Positions 1 through 11,815 of a stretch of DNA of 64,000 nucleotides are shown piece by piece. Source of the stretch: Chimonanthus salicifolius (taxonomy: Eukaryota; Streptophyta; Magnoliopsida; Laurales; Calycanthaceae). The number at the start of each line of letters is the position of its first letter. The stretch's first letter is position 1. Below the pieces are notes generated by a model that searched no databases, was not told the origin of the DNA, and was given only the letters and a program-made list of their open reading frames with translations. Location of the stretch: positions 18,316,223 to 18,380,222 of the forward strand of contig CM023539.1 in the NCBI GenBank assembly GCA_013350335.1, read 5' to 3'. The position numbers were made by a program, and so were the translations under genes.

Positions 1-335
1 AAGAGTTGAAAAATGAAAAATCTCTGCTAATTTCTAAGCTTAATCTCACAACAGCTGAAAACACTAAGCTCGAAGAAGATGTTAAAAGACTATCTTTGGA
101 AGTAAAAGATTTAAAACTTCATAAGGGAAAATTCCAAAATAGGTTTACCCAAAGAGATGAAAGACTTAAAAGGCTCCTTAGTGCGGGTCGACAACATGGT
201 GATAGGTCTGGACTTTGTGCCTCATCCACCAAAGTACCTATGAACCATGAGGAGCTCAAAAAAATAGGTATCTCTCGCCCTTCAACGGGTAAGTGAAATT
301 TCTATCACAAGGATGGGCATTTCAAAAAAGACTGT
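1..335 (+). pseudogene. Sirevirus-like copia gag remnant (C-terminal part)
   Basis: The window opens inside a gag-type protein. A charged, heptad-like stretch (roughly residues 1-50 of the visible frame, Leu/Lys/Glu rich) suggests a coiled coil. A segment of the type LSAGRQHGDRSGL follows, resembling the region before the zinc knuckle in Sirevirus gag proteins. The frame reaches a TGA at 294-296, exactly where the first knuckle cysteine is expected. Downstream residues read HKDGHFKKDC, so the knuckle survives except that Cys1 became a stop and Cys2 became Tyr. The true start lies outside the window. It is read as a dead gag of the element that hosts gypsy element A. The clade assignment is inference from these motifs. 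Confidence 0.6.
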
Positions 336-1334
336 TATCATCTGAAGTGGTACCTGGCGAGGAAAGTACAAAGGCAAAATCAAGAAAAACCTATGCTTAA
401 AAGATATCCACCAACACCTAATCCTAAAAGAAACCCAAGGAAGGTGGATACAAGGCAAGACTCTACTAAGACAAATGAATCATGACTTAAGAGAGTTGAT
501 GAATCCCAAGGCTGGTCATCAAAGGTACGATCGTAGGGGTGTGTATGAAACACCAAATTCCACAATCTTTGTACCTATGAGATAGACCATGAATCATGTT
601 TTGTTGTGGTTTCAGATTCACTTCTATATCTTAGACCACTACAAATGAACTCACAAGAGACCATGTGAGTTCACATAGCGGAGAAATGCTATGACATGAA
701 GAGAGGAACTGGCCACATATAAGTCTAGAATGTACTCTTCCTGACTATAGTACATATTCTACTTGGAAAGTCATACACTCCATTCAAAGTATTTTTGAAA
801 TAAGTAATATTTTGAATGAGAATCGTTGTGTGTGTGTGCATGATTAGATGAAATTGTGTTTGGTATATTTGTACATGAATATGTGTTTGCCGTGCTTAAA
901 TTAGGATCTCCATCAAGCCGCACAAATCAAGGATAATTGCTCTGCAATTTGTACCTCTCGATGTTGTCGACATGTCAGTGAATAGACTATCTGAGTGATA
1001 GACATGTCATTTCTGTGCTAAATCGAGCATTGTTGAAAAAGGGAAAATGCCGAAAAAATCGACTTGTCGGTGGAACCGACATATCGGTGAAACAGAAAGT
1101 TCAAAATAAAAGGGGTCACTTTCTATGAAAGCGACAATACTTTCAAATTCGTTGTCTCCCCTCCCGTGAAGGTCTGTGGTCCCCTCTTCTCCTCCTTTGC
1201 CCTCGGGGTGATTTCCCACCTAAAAAACATGGGTTTTCGTTCCTCAAGCCTTTAGAAGCCTGAAAATCACCATTTTTGTGATTGTCATAGATCGAGTAGA
1301 GCTTAGGGTTCATCTCATTCATTTTCAAACCAGT
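336..1334 (+). other. Degenerate internal region of the Sirevirus-like element
   Basis: About 1 kb between the gag remnant and the insertion point of gypsy element A. No protease, integrase, RT or RNase H motif was recognised. It holds a short TG repeat near 827-839 and a stretch near 960-1095 with repeated GACATGTC / CTTGTCGG-like words resembling the element's own LTR near 20230-20780. Removing element A, only about 1.03 kb separates the gag knuckle from the envelope-like reading frame, so pol is absent. Confidence 0.5.
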
Positions 1335-1339
1335 GCTTG
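1335..1339. repeat. Target site duplication of gypsy element A (left copy, GCTTG)
   Basis: GCTTG directly precedes the left LTR terminus and recurs at 17963-17967 directly after the right LTR terminus. A 5-bp duplication is normal for Ty3/gypsy integration and fixes both ends of the element. Confidence 0.95.
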
Positions 1340-1375
1340 TGTAACGCCCGCCCCTTTTTCACCCGCTTTCCCAAA

Positions 1376-1842
1376 ATCAAAGTCTATTTTTTTTTTTTTT
1401 TGAAAAAGAAGAGTGAGAGAGAGAGCGGACGCCACGACGCGAGTTAAGTCCGAGCTTCTAAAGCCCGGCCCTCAACTGGCCAACCCCACGCGTGCACGGA
1501 GCTAAGTCCACGAGAACGGTTCACGCGTAGGAAGTAAGCTCGCGGATTATAATTATTGCAGAACATGATAATAGAGTCTATCCTATCGGTTTTTAGATAG
1601 AAAGGAAGATATAACATTGAATTACCAAAATGCCCCTATGTTCATGTAACGCCCGCCCCTTTTCACCGTAAAATCAGAGTACATTTTTTTTTTTTTTAAA
1701 TAAAAGTGACAAGGGCGCGGACGTCACGACGCGAGTTAAGTTCCGAGCTTCTAAAGCCCGGCCCTTAACTGGCCAACCCTACGCGTGCGTGGAACATAAG
1801 TCCACGAGTACGGTTCACGCGTAGCAAGTAAGCTCACGGAAC
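1376..1842. repeat. Paired copies of the conserved U5-side LTR block
   Basis: Because one LTR sits inside another, the conserved terminal block appears twice within 300 bp, at about 1340-1550 and 1645-1842. Each copy has the run CCCGCCCC, a poly-T tract, CACGACGCGAGTTAAG, then GGCCCT(C/T)AACTGGCCAACC, then a CACGCGT-containing pair. GAGTTAAG with CTTAAC, and the two ACGCGT words, form short inverted repeats. The same block begins every Tekay-type LTR in the window. Confidence 0.8.
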
Positions 1843-2308
1843 ATAAAAATAAGTGCGGATGATCATAGAACTATCCTACCAGTTCTTCAGATAGCAAGGA
1901 AGAAATACCCAATTAATTACGAAAATGCCATTATACTGTATTATCCAAAATAATACCTAAACATAGCAAACTACCTAAATTATTACATTTCCGACAAGCT
2001 AACTATACAAATACATCTTTTCCAAAATAAAGTAAAACAAAATAATTAATCCGCCTCCCCAAGCTCCTAAGCTTGGCTTCCGTCTCGCCCTTCCGGTCCG
2101 CCATCTCCTGCATCGTCAGCTAGGGTAGAAGTAGGGCGTTAGAACAACGCGCCCAGTAGGATTCCGAGTAGGGCTAGCACATGGGTTAGTAATAACCACA
2201 TACAGATAATAACACAGTGAAAACTATAAACCACCAGATACTGAAATATAAGTAAATGATATGCCATGGGTGTCAATGTTATGAATCCCACCCATCATTC
2301 CTGCCATA

Positions 2309-2445
2309 TACTGCCATATCCCTCTTGACGGAAAAACCTCGTCAAGATATGTCCAACCGCAAAATATCCCCCTTGACGGCAAAGCCTCGTCAAGGTGTCC
2401 CCATGCCTGTTCTCGGTCGCCCCGACGGAGCATGGACTCCGGTTT
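2309..2445. repeat. Cluster of CTTGACGG/CGTCAAG hairpins and the GGTCGCCCCGACGGAG word
   Basis: Two short inverted repeats of the form CTTGACGG..CGTCAAG (about 2313-2336 and 2370-2395) are followed by GGTCGCCCCGACGGAG and then CATGGACTCCGG. Equivalent clusters lie in other Tekay-type LTRs at about 23630-23780, 45535-45660, 52310-52435 and 55275-55430. Confidence 0.75.
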
Positions 2446-3104
2446 GTTTATTTTTTTCCGCCCATGCCATACATGAGATGTAATGCATTATGCTATGTAC
2501 TATTTATAACTCATAACCTTAAGATATCATACATAGCCTTAATTTATAATGCATAACCTTAATCATAGTTCATAGCCATTAAATAAAATCCATCTTAAGC
2601 ATAGCATCCATAATTGTAAAAACCCATCATAAGATAAATACTAATCAATAAAATATGACAAAAATACCATCACACATCCATGGCTTACAAATAGGTAGGA
2701 ATCCTACCGATTACCAACTCGCGTCCTTTTCCTGTATTCGTCCGACAATCCAGCTACCGACTCACGTACCGCTCGCGCTATCCGACACCTTATTAAATTA
2801 CCACATTAGTCCATATTTTACCATTTCCAAGCCCATAAATCATATCTTAGTGGTTTTCTTCAATTTAGCCAATAATTACCATTTTTGCCACTACCCCTTC
2901 ACATGATTATGTACTCATTTATCTAGGTATGATTAAGTCCAAACTTGATCCACCACTTAGGTCCCTAACCTAGGTCCATTAATGATTCATTGACCATGAC
3001 CTAACATCCCTAAATCATCCACTTAATTTAATCAAATTTTCCATCATCTAGATACAAGCATGGACCCAACCTTAGCCCATACAATAACTTACAAAATGGG
3101 TCAT

Positions 3105-3761
3105 GGGTTCGGCCACACACCATGGCCACACACCATGGCCGAACCCATGATGTCTTGTTCTCCATTTTTCCTTGGATCCTTTAGTACATTTTAGATCTAC
3201 CACAAGTCCTCCCATGAGAGGTTTACATCATGCATTTAAATCACCATTTTAAGGTATCATTACATATTTTGGGTCCATCAAAACTACTAACATTTTCCCA
3301 TTTATTTCTCCATAAATCACAACCATTAAATCCACCATTGTTCACCATAGGGTTCGGCCATACACCATGGCCGAACCCATGGTTCATGATTCATCACTCC
3401 TTACTCCAAAATATCTCCATTCACCAAAATATTAAATCCATTACTCTTCCCATTTTTCCATGACTTTAACCTTAAAAACCCTAATTAACTTCACACACAC
3501 AACAACCTAGGGTTTGGCCATACACCATTGCCGAACCCATGGTTCATAATTTATTCTCTTTTATGTCTTCCAATGCCATAAAATCCTTTTACATTTTCAT
3601 CATAAAACCATTTTAAACATTACTCCCATGCATTCATTAAAACCCTAAATGCATTAATCAAAAACCTTCATTGCCTTCCATCCTTTGAACCCTAACCAAT
3701 TTCATCAAACCCTAATCACCCACCATGGGGTTCGGCCATACTACATGGCCGAACCCTATGG
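3105..3761. repeat. Series of GGTTCGGCCAT/ATGGCCGAACC near-palindromes (4 copies)
   Basis: Copies lie at about 3105-3149 (with an internal duplication of the loop), 3350-3382, 3509-3542 and 3726-3761. Each has a 12-13 bp arm, a 4-8 bp variable loop and the complementary arm, often extended by CATGG outside. Spacing is 120-220 bp. They lie in the solo LTR 1645-5077. Confidence 0.9.
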
Positions 3762-4634
3762 CCCATGATTCTTATTCCAAGCACCCCATTCCATACTCAA
3801 TTCCATAATTTATACAATGCACATACTACATTTATTTATTTCTTTTCCCTAACCCTAATTTTTTTCTCCATTAGAGTTTTACCCACTTTCCATTCCTTCC
3901 ATTTGATGGATTTAAAATCCATAGCATAAAATTATCCATCCCCCATTAAATTTCACAAAAATAAGCCCTAAATCTTAAACCCTAAAATCCAAAATTTCTT
4001 GTTTTTAAAAAAAATACTCACTATCCGACGTCTCCTCCGATTTCCGCCGCTCCCGTCGATCTCCGTAGCCTCCTCTCTCCTTCCTCTTGATCTTTGATAG
4101 GTCAAAATCTTTGATCAAGGGTGGCAACTCCCAACCTTAAAATCAGCCATGTTAGGTTTGAATTTGAGAGATGAAAAGAGGAAAAGATGATGAGAGGAAG
4201 ATGATGACCTTAATCTTAGAGTGAACTCCCTCCAAATTCCAATTTTTTTTTTTTCTCTCCTTGAGCTCCTTCTCTTTTTTTTTTTTTTTCTCCTTCACTT
4301 GGACATGGGACGGCAATGGAGGAGTGGAGAATTGAAATGAGAATGAAAAGAGAGAGAAAGGAAAAGATAAGACTCATTCCCATTTTTTTTTCTTTACATT
4401 AACTACCTCCACCAACCTTAAGATATTTTTTAGATCTTTTATTTGCTTCATGGTGGTGGTTATCTAAACCACCACCAAGCCCAACGTGTGTGAGTTTTTT
4501 TTGAGTTTGAGATGAGGTGAATCTTCACCTCATGGCCCCACCTTGACCACTCTTAACTACCATATTTAAATAATTTAATTAGATAATTACCTTAGGCTAA
4601 TCCATTGATACTTAGCCTAAGTTCATTACTCCAC

Positions 4635-4717
4635 CCATGGTTGACCAAGTCAACCATGGTGGCCGGCCCCACCAATCATTGGCCCACTCGCCACCTCACT
4701 TGATGAGGTGGAGGTGG
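4635..4717. repeat. Perfect hairpins CCATGGTTGAC/GTCAACCATGG and CCACCTCA/TGAGGTGG
   Basis: At 4635-4659 an 11-bp arm CCATGGTTGAC is separated by CAA from its exact complement. At about 4691-4711 CCACCTCA pairs with TGAGGTGG. The same two hairpins recur in element A at 8154-8178, about 8217-8232 and 8348-8371, and in its right LTR near 17306-17330 and 17500-17523. Confidence 0.85.
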
Positions 4718-5480
4718 GTCTCGCTTGGCCACACCACCATTGTTTAATTCCAAATTACTTATGGTGATTAAATTTCATTAAGCCCACTCTAAATGGATCA
4801 CCATTAGGCCCATGGCCCAATTACATTTCCCACTAGCCCATTTACCTTAGAGCTTAACCATCTTGACCCATTGGGTCCCAAATGGGTATTTAACCCAATT
4901 TGACCATTCTTGACCCATTTAAATAAATTTAAATCCAAACCATAGTCTATTGGGCCACACTTGGGCCTTTATCCAATTTTGGCCCATTTACCATTTACTC
5001 CACCAATTTTCTAATTTCCATCATTAAAATAATTAATATTCACATTGATATTAATTCCCAAATTCCGAGACCTTACAGTTCATATTTATATCACAAAATG
5101 TAATCGTCCATAAGTAACGTCCAAACCATCGCAAGAAATGTAAACTTATACAACCCGACAAGCTAAGTTACTTTAAAATTACATCTCCAAAATGTAAACG
5201 TAAATAAACTAAGACTGCGCTGCCCAAGCTCCTAAGCTTGGCTCCTGTCATGTCCACCGCTTCCGCCATCCCCTGCGTCATCAGCTAGGGTAGAAGTAGG
5301 GCGTTAGTCAACGCGCCCAGTAGGACTCCGAGTAGGGCTAGCACATGGATTAGTGATAATACACATACCGATAAAATAACATATAACAAAATAAGCATGT
5401 GATGAACGCTATGCCATGGGTGCTTATGTCATGTGTCCCACCCATCATTCGTATGATCATACAATGTATTGTCCCCACGT

Positions 5481-5580
5481 TTGCTTCTCGGTCGCCCCGA
5501 CGGAGCATGGACTCCGGTTATAGCCCTCAGGCTATCCCCATGTCTGATTCTCGGTCGCCCCGACGGAGCATGGACTCCGG
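5481..5580. repeat. 62-bp tandem repeat, two units, in the left LTR of element A
   Basis: Two units each contain TTCTCGGTCGCCCCGACGG followed by AGCATGGACTCCGG. The right LTR of the same element has three units (about 14562-14731). Copy number therefore changed after, or during, integration of element A. Confidence 0.85.
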
Positions 5581-6170
5581 TTTGTTTATTTTTTTTCCGC
5601 CCATGCCATGCATGAGATGTAGTGCATTATGCTATGTAGTATTTAGATAAACCATAATTTTGATATACCAAACATAGACATATAATGCATATGTTAAAAT
5701 ATAATCCATATGATTCATAACTTAAAACTCATCATAAGATAAATCATAATCATAAATCCATCATAAGACAAATCAAAATAATCTAAAATACCATCACATA
5801 TCCATCGCTTACAAAAAGGTAGGAATCCTACCGAATACCATGTAGCGTTCCGTTACGTTTTCCGTTCGATAGTCCGGTAGCTGATCGCGTACCGTTTGCG
5901 ACGTCCTGATACCTTATCACATTTACCGAATTAGTCCATACGTTATCCATGATTAAATTCCTATCTGATCATAACCCTAGATCCATTCAATGATCCTTTA
6001 CAAGTTTATTAAAAATCGGTCCTTAACTTAGCCCATTATCCATTTGGTTAAAACACATACATAAATCCGATTTTGGCCATTCCAAATATTACATTGAGCG
6101 AGCCTAAAACGCAGCATCTATACGTTTCAATTAATCATTCATAATGCATTCGATTCTATGTCTAATCCAC

Positions 6171-7351
6171 ATAGGGTTCTGCCATGTACCACGGCCGAAC
6201 CCATGGTTCTTCAAAGTGGCTATAAATTACGGTTTTGCCACTCCTCTTCCATGTACATTTTGAATTCGTATTTGACCCATAAACTTGGGCCCATTTATAA
6301 TTCCATAACATATCCAAAATCAGCCACCTATTGTTTGATTTTGAAAAATAATTTAACCCCATATGTCCTTTCACATTTTGGCCCTAAAGGTGGCCCACAA
6401 AGGGATCATGGGTTCGGCCATACACCATGGCTGAACCCATGGTACCCTATCTTCATTTTCTTGGGTCCATTTTACTCCCTTTAATCCAATCTCCAATGAA
6501 ATTAAAACATCCATTTAAGTCCCCATTTTTCATCTCATTTTAAATCATCACTTACATACTCATAAATCCATTTAAATTTGTCATCTCTTTCCATCATTTT
6601 CCATTCTTTTTACCTTCATTAAAAATCACTAACCTTCATTCATTTTGGCCCTCTAAAAACAAACTCCTAAGCATTGATACAGACATTAACCTTAGACTAA
6701 AATTTATCCAAAATTGGGTCATGGGTTCGGCCATACACCATGGCCGAACCCATGAAGTTTCTTTCTCCATTTTTCTTGGTTTCATTTACCCATTTTGACA
6801 TACTTCCAATGAAGATTAAATCATCCATCTGAATCCTCATTTCCATCAAAAAAAAAATACTATATACTATACTTACCAATCTATTTCAAATTTCCATTCC
6901 TCTATATTATTTTCCATGCCTAGAAATCCCAAACCATTACCATAGGGTTCGGCCATACACCATGGCCAAACCCATGGTTCATGGCCCACCTTTCTTAGAG
7001 CTATTTAAGACCAAAGTTCTATGAACATTTGTCCATGATTTTCCTTTGTTAAAAATTCCATTTAAAATCAATAATATCATTCATTTGGTCCATTTAAAAC
7101 TTATGTCATACACTTTGGAAATCCATTTGCAACTATTATTTACTCCATTACTTTCTATCCTTTTTCATCCATTAAAATTAATATCTATCACCAACTTTAA
7201 GATCTTCATAAAAACCATTAATCATTTTTTTTGTACTTAAAAACCCTAAACCATTTTTCCTACTTACAAAACCCTAATTAATTGCATACATCTTCTAATC
7301 ACCCACCATTGACCATGGGGTTCGGCCATGCTACATGGCCGAACCCTATGG
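6171..7351. repeat. Series of GGTTCGGCCAT/ATGGCCGAACC near-palindromes (5 copies) in the left LTR of element A
   Basis: Copies lie at about 6171-6205, 6408-6443, 6720-6754, 6944-6977 and 7317-7351. Four keep both arms nearly perfect; the first has GGTTCTGCCAT on one side. Loops differ (GTACC, ACACC, GCTAC), so arms are conserved more than loops. Confidence 0.9.
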
Positions 7352-8814
7352 CCCATTAATCCATTAAAATCCCATTTTCCTATGCTTAATAAAGACTTAA
7401 AAATTCCATTTTTTTCCATTTCATCTTTTTCTTAATCCATTCCTCCATTTTTATCCATTTCTTATCCGACCTTTTGATGGATCTTAGATCCATGGCCCAC
7501 AACGTTTTTGGCCACATTTGGTCTAAGGAATGGATTCCATATCCTAAAAAATAAAATCTTGTTTTAAGAAATCTTACCACCCGACGACTCCTCCGGTCCT
7601 TCTTTGCTTTTGGGCTTTCCTTAGCCTTCTCTTCTCTTCCTCTCCTTGATGGACGGTCAAGATGAGCTTGATCAATGGTGAGATATGCTTGGATCGGCTA
7701 TGTAGATGGGGTTAGATTGAGAGAGGGAGAGGGGAAGGTGATGGAAAACAAGATCTTAGCCTTTGATCTTGAGGGGATGGACCAAGGCTTGCTCTCTCCT
7801 TCTCTTTTTTTTCTCTCTTCTTCTTCTAAGTTTTCTTCTCTTTTCCTTTGCAAGGTAGGGGACGGTTTTTGTGTGTGAGGAGGGCTAGAGGGAAATGGGT
7901 TAGTTTGAAATGAGATGGAGGTGGTTGGAGTGGCCTTCACTCAACATTAACTTCCCCACCCACCAAGCATGGGCTAGCTTGACTTTGGTGGTGGTGGTTG
8001 AGACCCAACCACCAAGTATGGCTCCCATGTCCTCTTTGACTTGTTTATGTTGACCCTAATTAATCAACCTAATTAATTAAGTTAAGTCCTCAGTTAGGTT
8101 AATTAATTTCCATCCAATTTAATTCCATTAAATTATCTATCTAATAAATCCACCCATGGTTGACCAAGTCAACCATGGTGGACGGCCCCCACCTATACCT
8201 ACCCCACCCGCCACCTCACTTGATGAGGTGGAGGTGGGCCCCACTTGGCCATGTTATTTTAATTCCATTGATTTTAACTTAGATAATTTTACAATAATTT
8301 TAATCAATTTAATTTACCTTAATCCACCTTAGTCTTCTTAAATTTATCCATGGTTGACCAAGTCAACCATGATGGTTGGTCCCACTTTTTTCCTTGGTCC
8401 ACACGCCACCTCAATTGGTGAGGTGGAGGTGGGCCCCATTTGGTCATACCATTTCATTTCATTACTAACTTAGGGGTTTTAATTCCAAATCACCCTTTTT
8501 AAATTAATTGGCCCACCATTGGGCCCACGGCCCAACCAATTATTTTCTACCCCTTTACCTTAGGGTTTGGACCAAATTTTGATCCATTGGGTCCCGCATG
8601 GTGATCGGGCCCACTTTGACTCAAATTGACTATCTTTGACCCAATTACTTCTCATTGACCCATTGAATGGATTTCATCCAATTTGTGGCCCAATTGGGCC
8701 ATTCTTGGACCCTTGTCCCAAAGTTGATCCATTTGGCATTTTCATCACATCAAATTCCAAATTAAAATAATTAAATGTCCAATATATATTGCTTCGAAAA
8801 TTCGGGCTATTACA

Positions 8815-8855
8815 ATAGAATCCTCTTTTGAAATTTTCGTCCCGAAAATTCGAGC
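8815..8855 (-). other. Polypurine tract and 3' linker of element A
   Basis: Read on the minus strand, a run GGGACGAAAATTTC then AAAAGAGGATTCTAT abuts the start of the 3' LTR. AAAAGAGGA is the likely plus-strand primer. The equivalent linker in element B, at 58572-58610, keeps GGGACGAAAATTAT. Confidence 0.7.
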
Positions 8856-8876
8856 GAAGTAGGGGTCCAAAACAAC

Positions 8877-9119
8877 TCATGCGAAGAGCTCCGGGTAAGC
8901 GGTTTTCATCTCCGACTCAAGTTCCCAGGTGGTTTCTTCACTGCCATGCCATTCCCATACCACCTTGACGAATTGAATGGCGCGGTTCCGTAGCACCCTT
9001 TGTTCGCTTCCAATAACTCTAACCGGCTTCTCCACATATGTTACATCGCTTTGTACATCGATGTCTTGAACGTTTATTACATGGGAAGGATCAGGGTTGT
9101 ACTTTCTCAGCATGGACAC
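8877..9119 (-). pseudogene. Chromodomain and integrase tail of element A
   Basis: Last open segment of the gag-pol pseudogene. It reads [15 protein letters not shown] near its start, then [18 protein letters not shown] and VKVVWEWHG followed by TTWELESEM, ending ELFA. The two tryptophans and the acidic tail are typical of plant chromovirus chromodomains, which steer integration to particular chromatin. Upstream (about 9120-9483) the same protein continues in broken form, with an in-frame stop near 9340 and another near 9180. Closest homologue in the window is the end of the intact frame of element B. Confidence 0.9.
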
Positions 9120-9483
9120 ATGAAATACATCATGTAGAGATGACAGCTGTGGAGGGAGCGCTAATTGATAAGCTACCCCTCACACCCTCTTCAGTATCGG
9201 GAACGGCCCCACAAATCTAGGCGACAGTTTCCCTTTCTTTCCGAATCTCATGTGCCCCTTCCATGGTGAAACTTTCAGAAATACCAAGTCTCCCACCTCA
9301 AACTCGAGGAACCTTCTCCTCTTGTCGGCATAGTTTTTCTAACGGCTCTGTGCAGTGAGCAGATGTTGCCGTATCAGCTTAATCTGTGTTGTAGTCTCTA
9401 CAACCAAATCCGGCCCAATCAACGCAGGCTCACTGGCATCTGTCCAACACACTGACGATCTACACGGTCTACCGTACAAGGCC

Positions 9484-10140
9484 TCAAATGGAGCCATCTG
9501 AAGGCTTGCCTAGGTAATTGTTATTGTAAGAGAACTCCACCAGTGGTAGATGATCCTCCCATCCGCCTTTGAAGTCTAGCATGCATGCTCTCAACATATC
9601 CTCCAGTGTCTGTATCGTTCTTTCTGACTGTCCATCAGTCTGTGGATGAAATACTGTGCTAGTTAATACTTCGGTCCCCATAGCCGACTGCAGGCCCTGC
9701 CATACTCTGCCGGTGAATCGGCCATCCCTGTCGGACACAATAGACCGGGGAATGCCATGTAACCTGATGATCTCCCCGATGTACCGTCGACCCAAAGTCT
9801 CAGATGAATCTGTCATCTTGATGGGAAGGAAATGTGCAGACTTGGTCAACCGGTCCACTATGACCCTTATTGCATCGTTGCCCTTGGATGACCTTGGCAA
9901 CCCTGTTACAAAGTCCATGGATATGTGTTCCCATTTCCATTCTGGCACCGGTAAGGGTGTGAGTAAACTCGGTGGTTTCCGATGTTCTGCCTTAACCTGC
10001 TGACAGGTTAAGCAACGAGCAACAAACTCTGCCACGTCTTTCTTAAGTCCATGCCACCAATAGTGCCTCTTAAGATCATGGTACATCTTGGTGCTGCCCG
10101 GGTGAATAGAGAGTTTGGTTTGGTGTGCTTCAATTAGCAA
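9484..10140 (-). pseudogene. Integrase core of element A
   Basis: Begins with the zinc-binding region ([14 protein letters not shown], then CLTCQQVK), followed by the DDE core: [10 protein letters not shown] with the first Asp, IVSDRDGRF with the second, [10 protein letters not shown] with the Glu. Catalytic residues are intact. The frame is lost near 9500, where the residues after EFSYNNNY no longer match element B. A TGA at 10150-10152 separates it from RNase H. Part of the broken gag-pol, minus strand. Confidence 0.9.
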
Positions 10141-10149
10141 CTCTCTCCT

Positions 10150-10995
10150 TCAATTCTTAGGCACATATGTTCTGCCTCGGAACATAAGACCATGTCCTGG
10201 TCGTAATTCCCACTCCGGTACAACCTCACCGGTAGACATTTTAGCCCAAATCTCCTCCACCTCTGGATCTGTCCGTTGCTCCCGTTCAATCTCGGAGACC
10301 ATGTTGGATCGTATGATCAGATTGTATATGGTCCCATGATTATTGAGGTAAAGTTTAAATTCTCTGATGGTATTCAGTACCTCCCATTCCGTCCTGATCA
10401 TGCTGGCTACTGTCGCACGTGACAAGCGGCTGAGGGCATCCGCCACTTTGTTCGCCTTGCTCGGATGATACCGAAGTGCGAACTCATAATCCGCCAGATA
10501 TTCCATCCATCTACGCTGTCTCATATTGAGTTCCTTCTGATCAAATAAGTACTTCAAACTTTTGTGATCCGAGAACACCTCAAACTTTTCACCATAGAGG
10601 TAGTGTCTCCAGCTTTTGAGATCGAAGACCACCGCTGCTAGTTCTAGATCATGTGTGGGATAATGGCGTTCATGAATTTTCAACTGTCTTGATCCGTATG
10701 CCACCGCACGATTACTTTGACTGAGTGTACACCCCAGTCCCTCACCAGAGGCATCGCAGTACACCTCATAATTTTTGCCTCTTTCCGGTAAGGTCAGAAT
10801 AGGAGCGGTCGTAAGCCTCTCCTTAAGCTCCTCAAATCTTTGATTGCACAGATTGGACCATTCAAACTTGACTCCTTTCTGAGTGAGTCGGGTAAGTGGA
10901 GCCGCAATCTTGGAGAAGTCCATGATGAATTTCCGATAGTAACCGACCAATCCCAGAAAACTGCGGATCTCGGTCACATTTGTGGCGCTTTCCAT
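10150..10995 (-). pseudogene. RT connection and RNase H of element A
   Basis: Contains [14 protein letters not shown] after the RT thumb, then the RNase H landmarks [21 protein letters not shown] and [10 protein letters not shown], and ends at VPKN plus a TGA stop. The intact homologue in element B reads straight through this point into integrase. The segment is internally sound, so its inactivation is due to the flanking stop and to the upstream frame break. Confidence 0.9.
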
Positions 10996-11085
10996 TCCTT
11001 GACTGTTGCTACCTTAGCCGGGTCCATGGCTATACCTTCCTCTGATATGATGTGCCCCAAGAAGTTGACTTCAGATAGCCAAAAT

Positions 11086-11799
11086 TCACACTTGCTGGCT
11101 TTGGCATACAATTGGTTCTATCCGTAGGTGCCCGGCATGTTCGTTCTGACTTTTGGAGTAGATCAGAATATCATCGATGAATACGATCACAAACTGATCT
11201 AAGTATGGACGGAATATCCTATTCATCAGGTCCATGAACACCGCCGGTGCATTAGTAAGCCCAAACGGCATGACTACATACGCATATAGACCATATCGTG
11301 TCCTGAAAGCAGTCTTCTCTATGTTCTCCTCTCTAACCCGAATTTAATGGTATCCGAACATCAGGTCAATCTTGGAGAAATGAGAGGAACCCCTAAGTTG
11401 ATCAAACAGATCATCAATCCGGGGTAGGGGATACTTGTTCCTGACAGTCAGCTGATTTAACTTCCTATAGTCCACACACATTCGTAGGGTACCATCTTTC
11501 TTTTTCACAAATAACACTGGGGCTCCCCATGCGGATGTACTATTCCGAATGAAGCCTAGTCTGAGCAGTTCATCAATTTGCTTCTTTAGCTCGGTCATCT
11601 CAGCTGGTGCCATCCTATAATGGGTTAATGATACTGGAGCGGCGCCGGGGTATAATTTTATTTCAAAGTCTATCTCCCTCTTGGGTGGCAAACCAGGGAG
11701 TTTTATTGGGAATACCTCGGCAAAATCTGCTACTACTGCCGGAAGTTCAACCATTGGTGCCTTATCTAGTCTGAGGCTGTTCAAGGCGAGATGGTTCAA
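11086..11799 (-). pseudogene. Reverse transcriptase of element A (interrupted)
   Basis: Two open pieces. 11344-11799 carries [32 protein letters not shown] and KIDLMFGYH, then a TAA at 11344-11346. 11086-11271 carries [14 protein letters not shown] and the catalytic [11 protein letters not shown]. After HLRI a short deletion near 11120 shifts the frame and removes residues equivalent to about VLNTLRQN of element B. The downstream RT end (about 10996-11120) can be followed in another frame. The active-site aspartates remain, but the protein cannot be made in one piece. Confidence 0.9.
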
Positions 11800-11815
11800 T
11801 TCCTCCTACAGTCTT

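Larger units (their letters stand above)
1645..5077 (-). mobile_element. Solo LTR of a related Tekay-type gypsy family, nested in the LTR of element A
   Basis: Starts TGTAACGCCCGCCCC and ends GACCTTACA. It is flanked by GTTCA at 1640-1644 and 5078-5082. The uninterrupted right LTR of element A reads CTATGTTCATATTTAT at about 14160-14175, so the empty site is visible. At 3433 bp it is related to but clearly different from its host LTR: the U5-side block and the hairpin motifs are conserved and the rest is diverged. No internal region remains, so it is the product of LTR-LTR recombination. Confidence 0.95.
1340..8814 (-). repeat. 3' LTR of element A, split by a nested solo LTR
   Basis: Left LTR of element A on the + strand, TG at 1340 and CA at 8814. 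The LTR proper is 1340-1644 plus 5083-8814, about 4037 bp once the nested LTR and one TSD copy are removed. The right LTR is 4099 bp, and the 62-bp difference equals one unit of the tandem repeat at 5481-5580. Divergence from the right LTR is uneven: many transitions in 1340-1644 and 5400-5950, almost none in 5970-7940. Confidence 0.93.

Noticed and set aside
6158..6484. Frame of 108 codons repeated identically at 15308-15634
   Set aside because: The exact repetition is due to the two LTRs of element A, not to a gene family. The hairpin arrays inside give repeated GFGHTPW-like translations without meaning.
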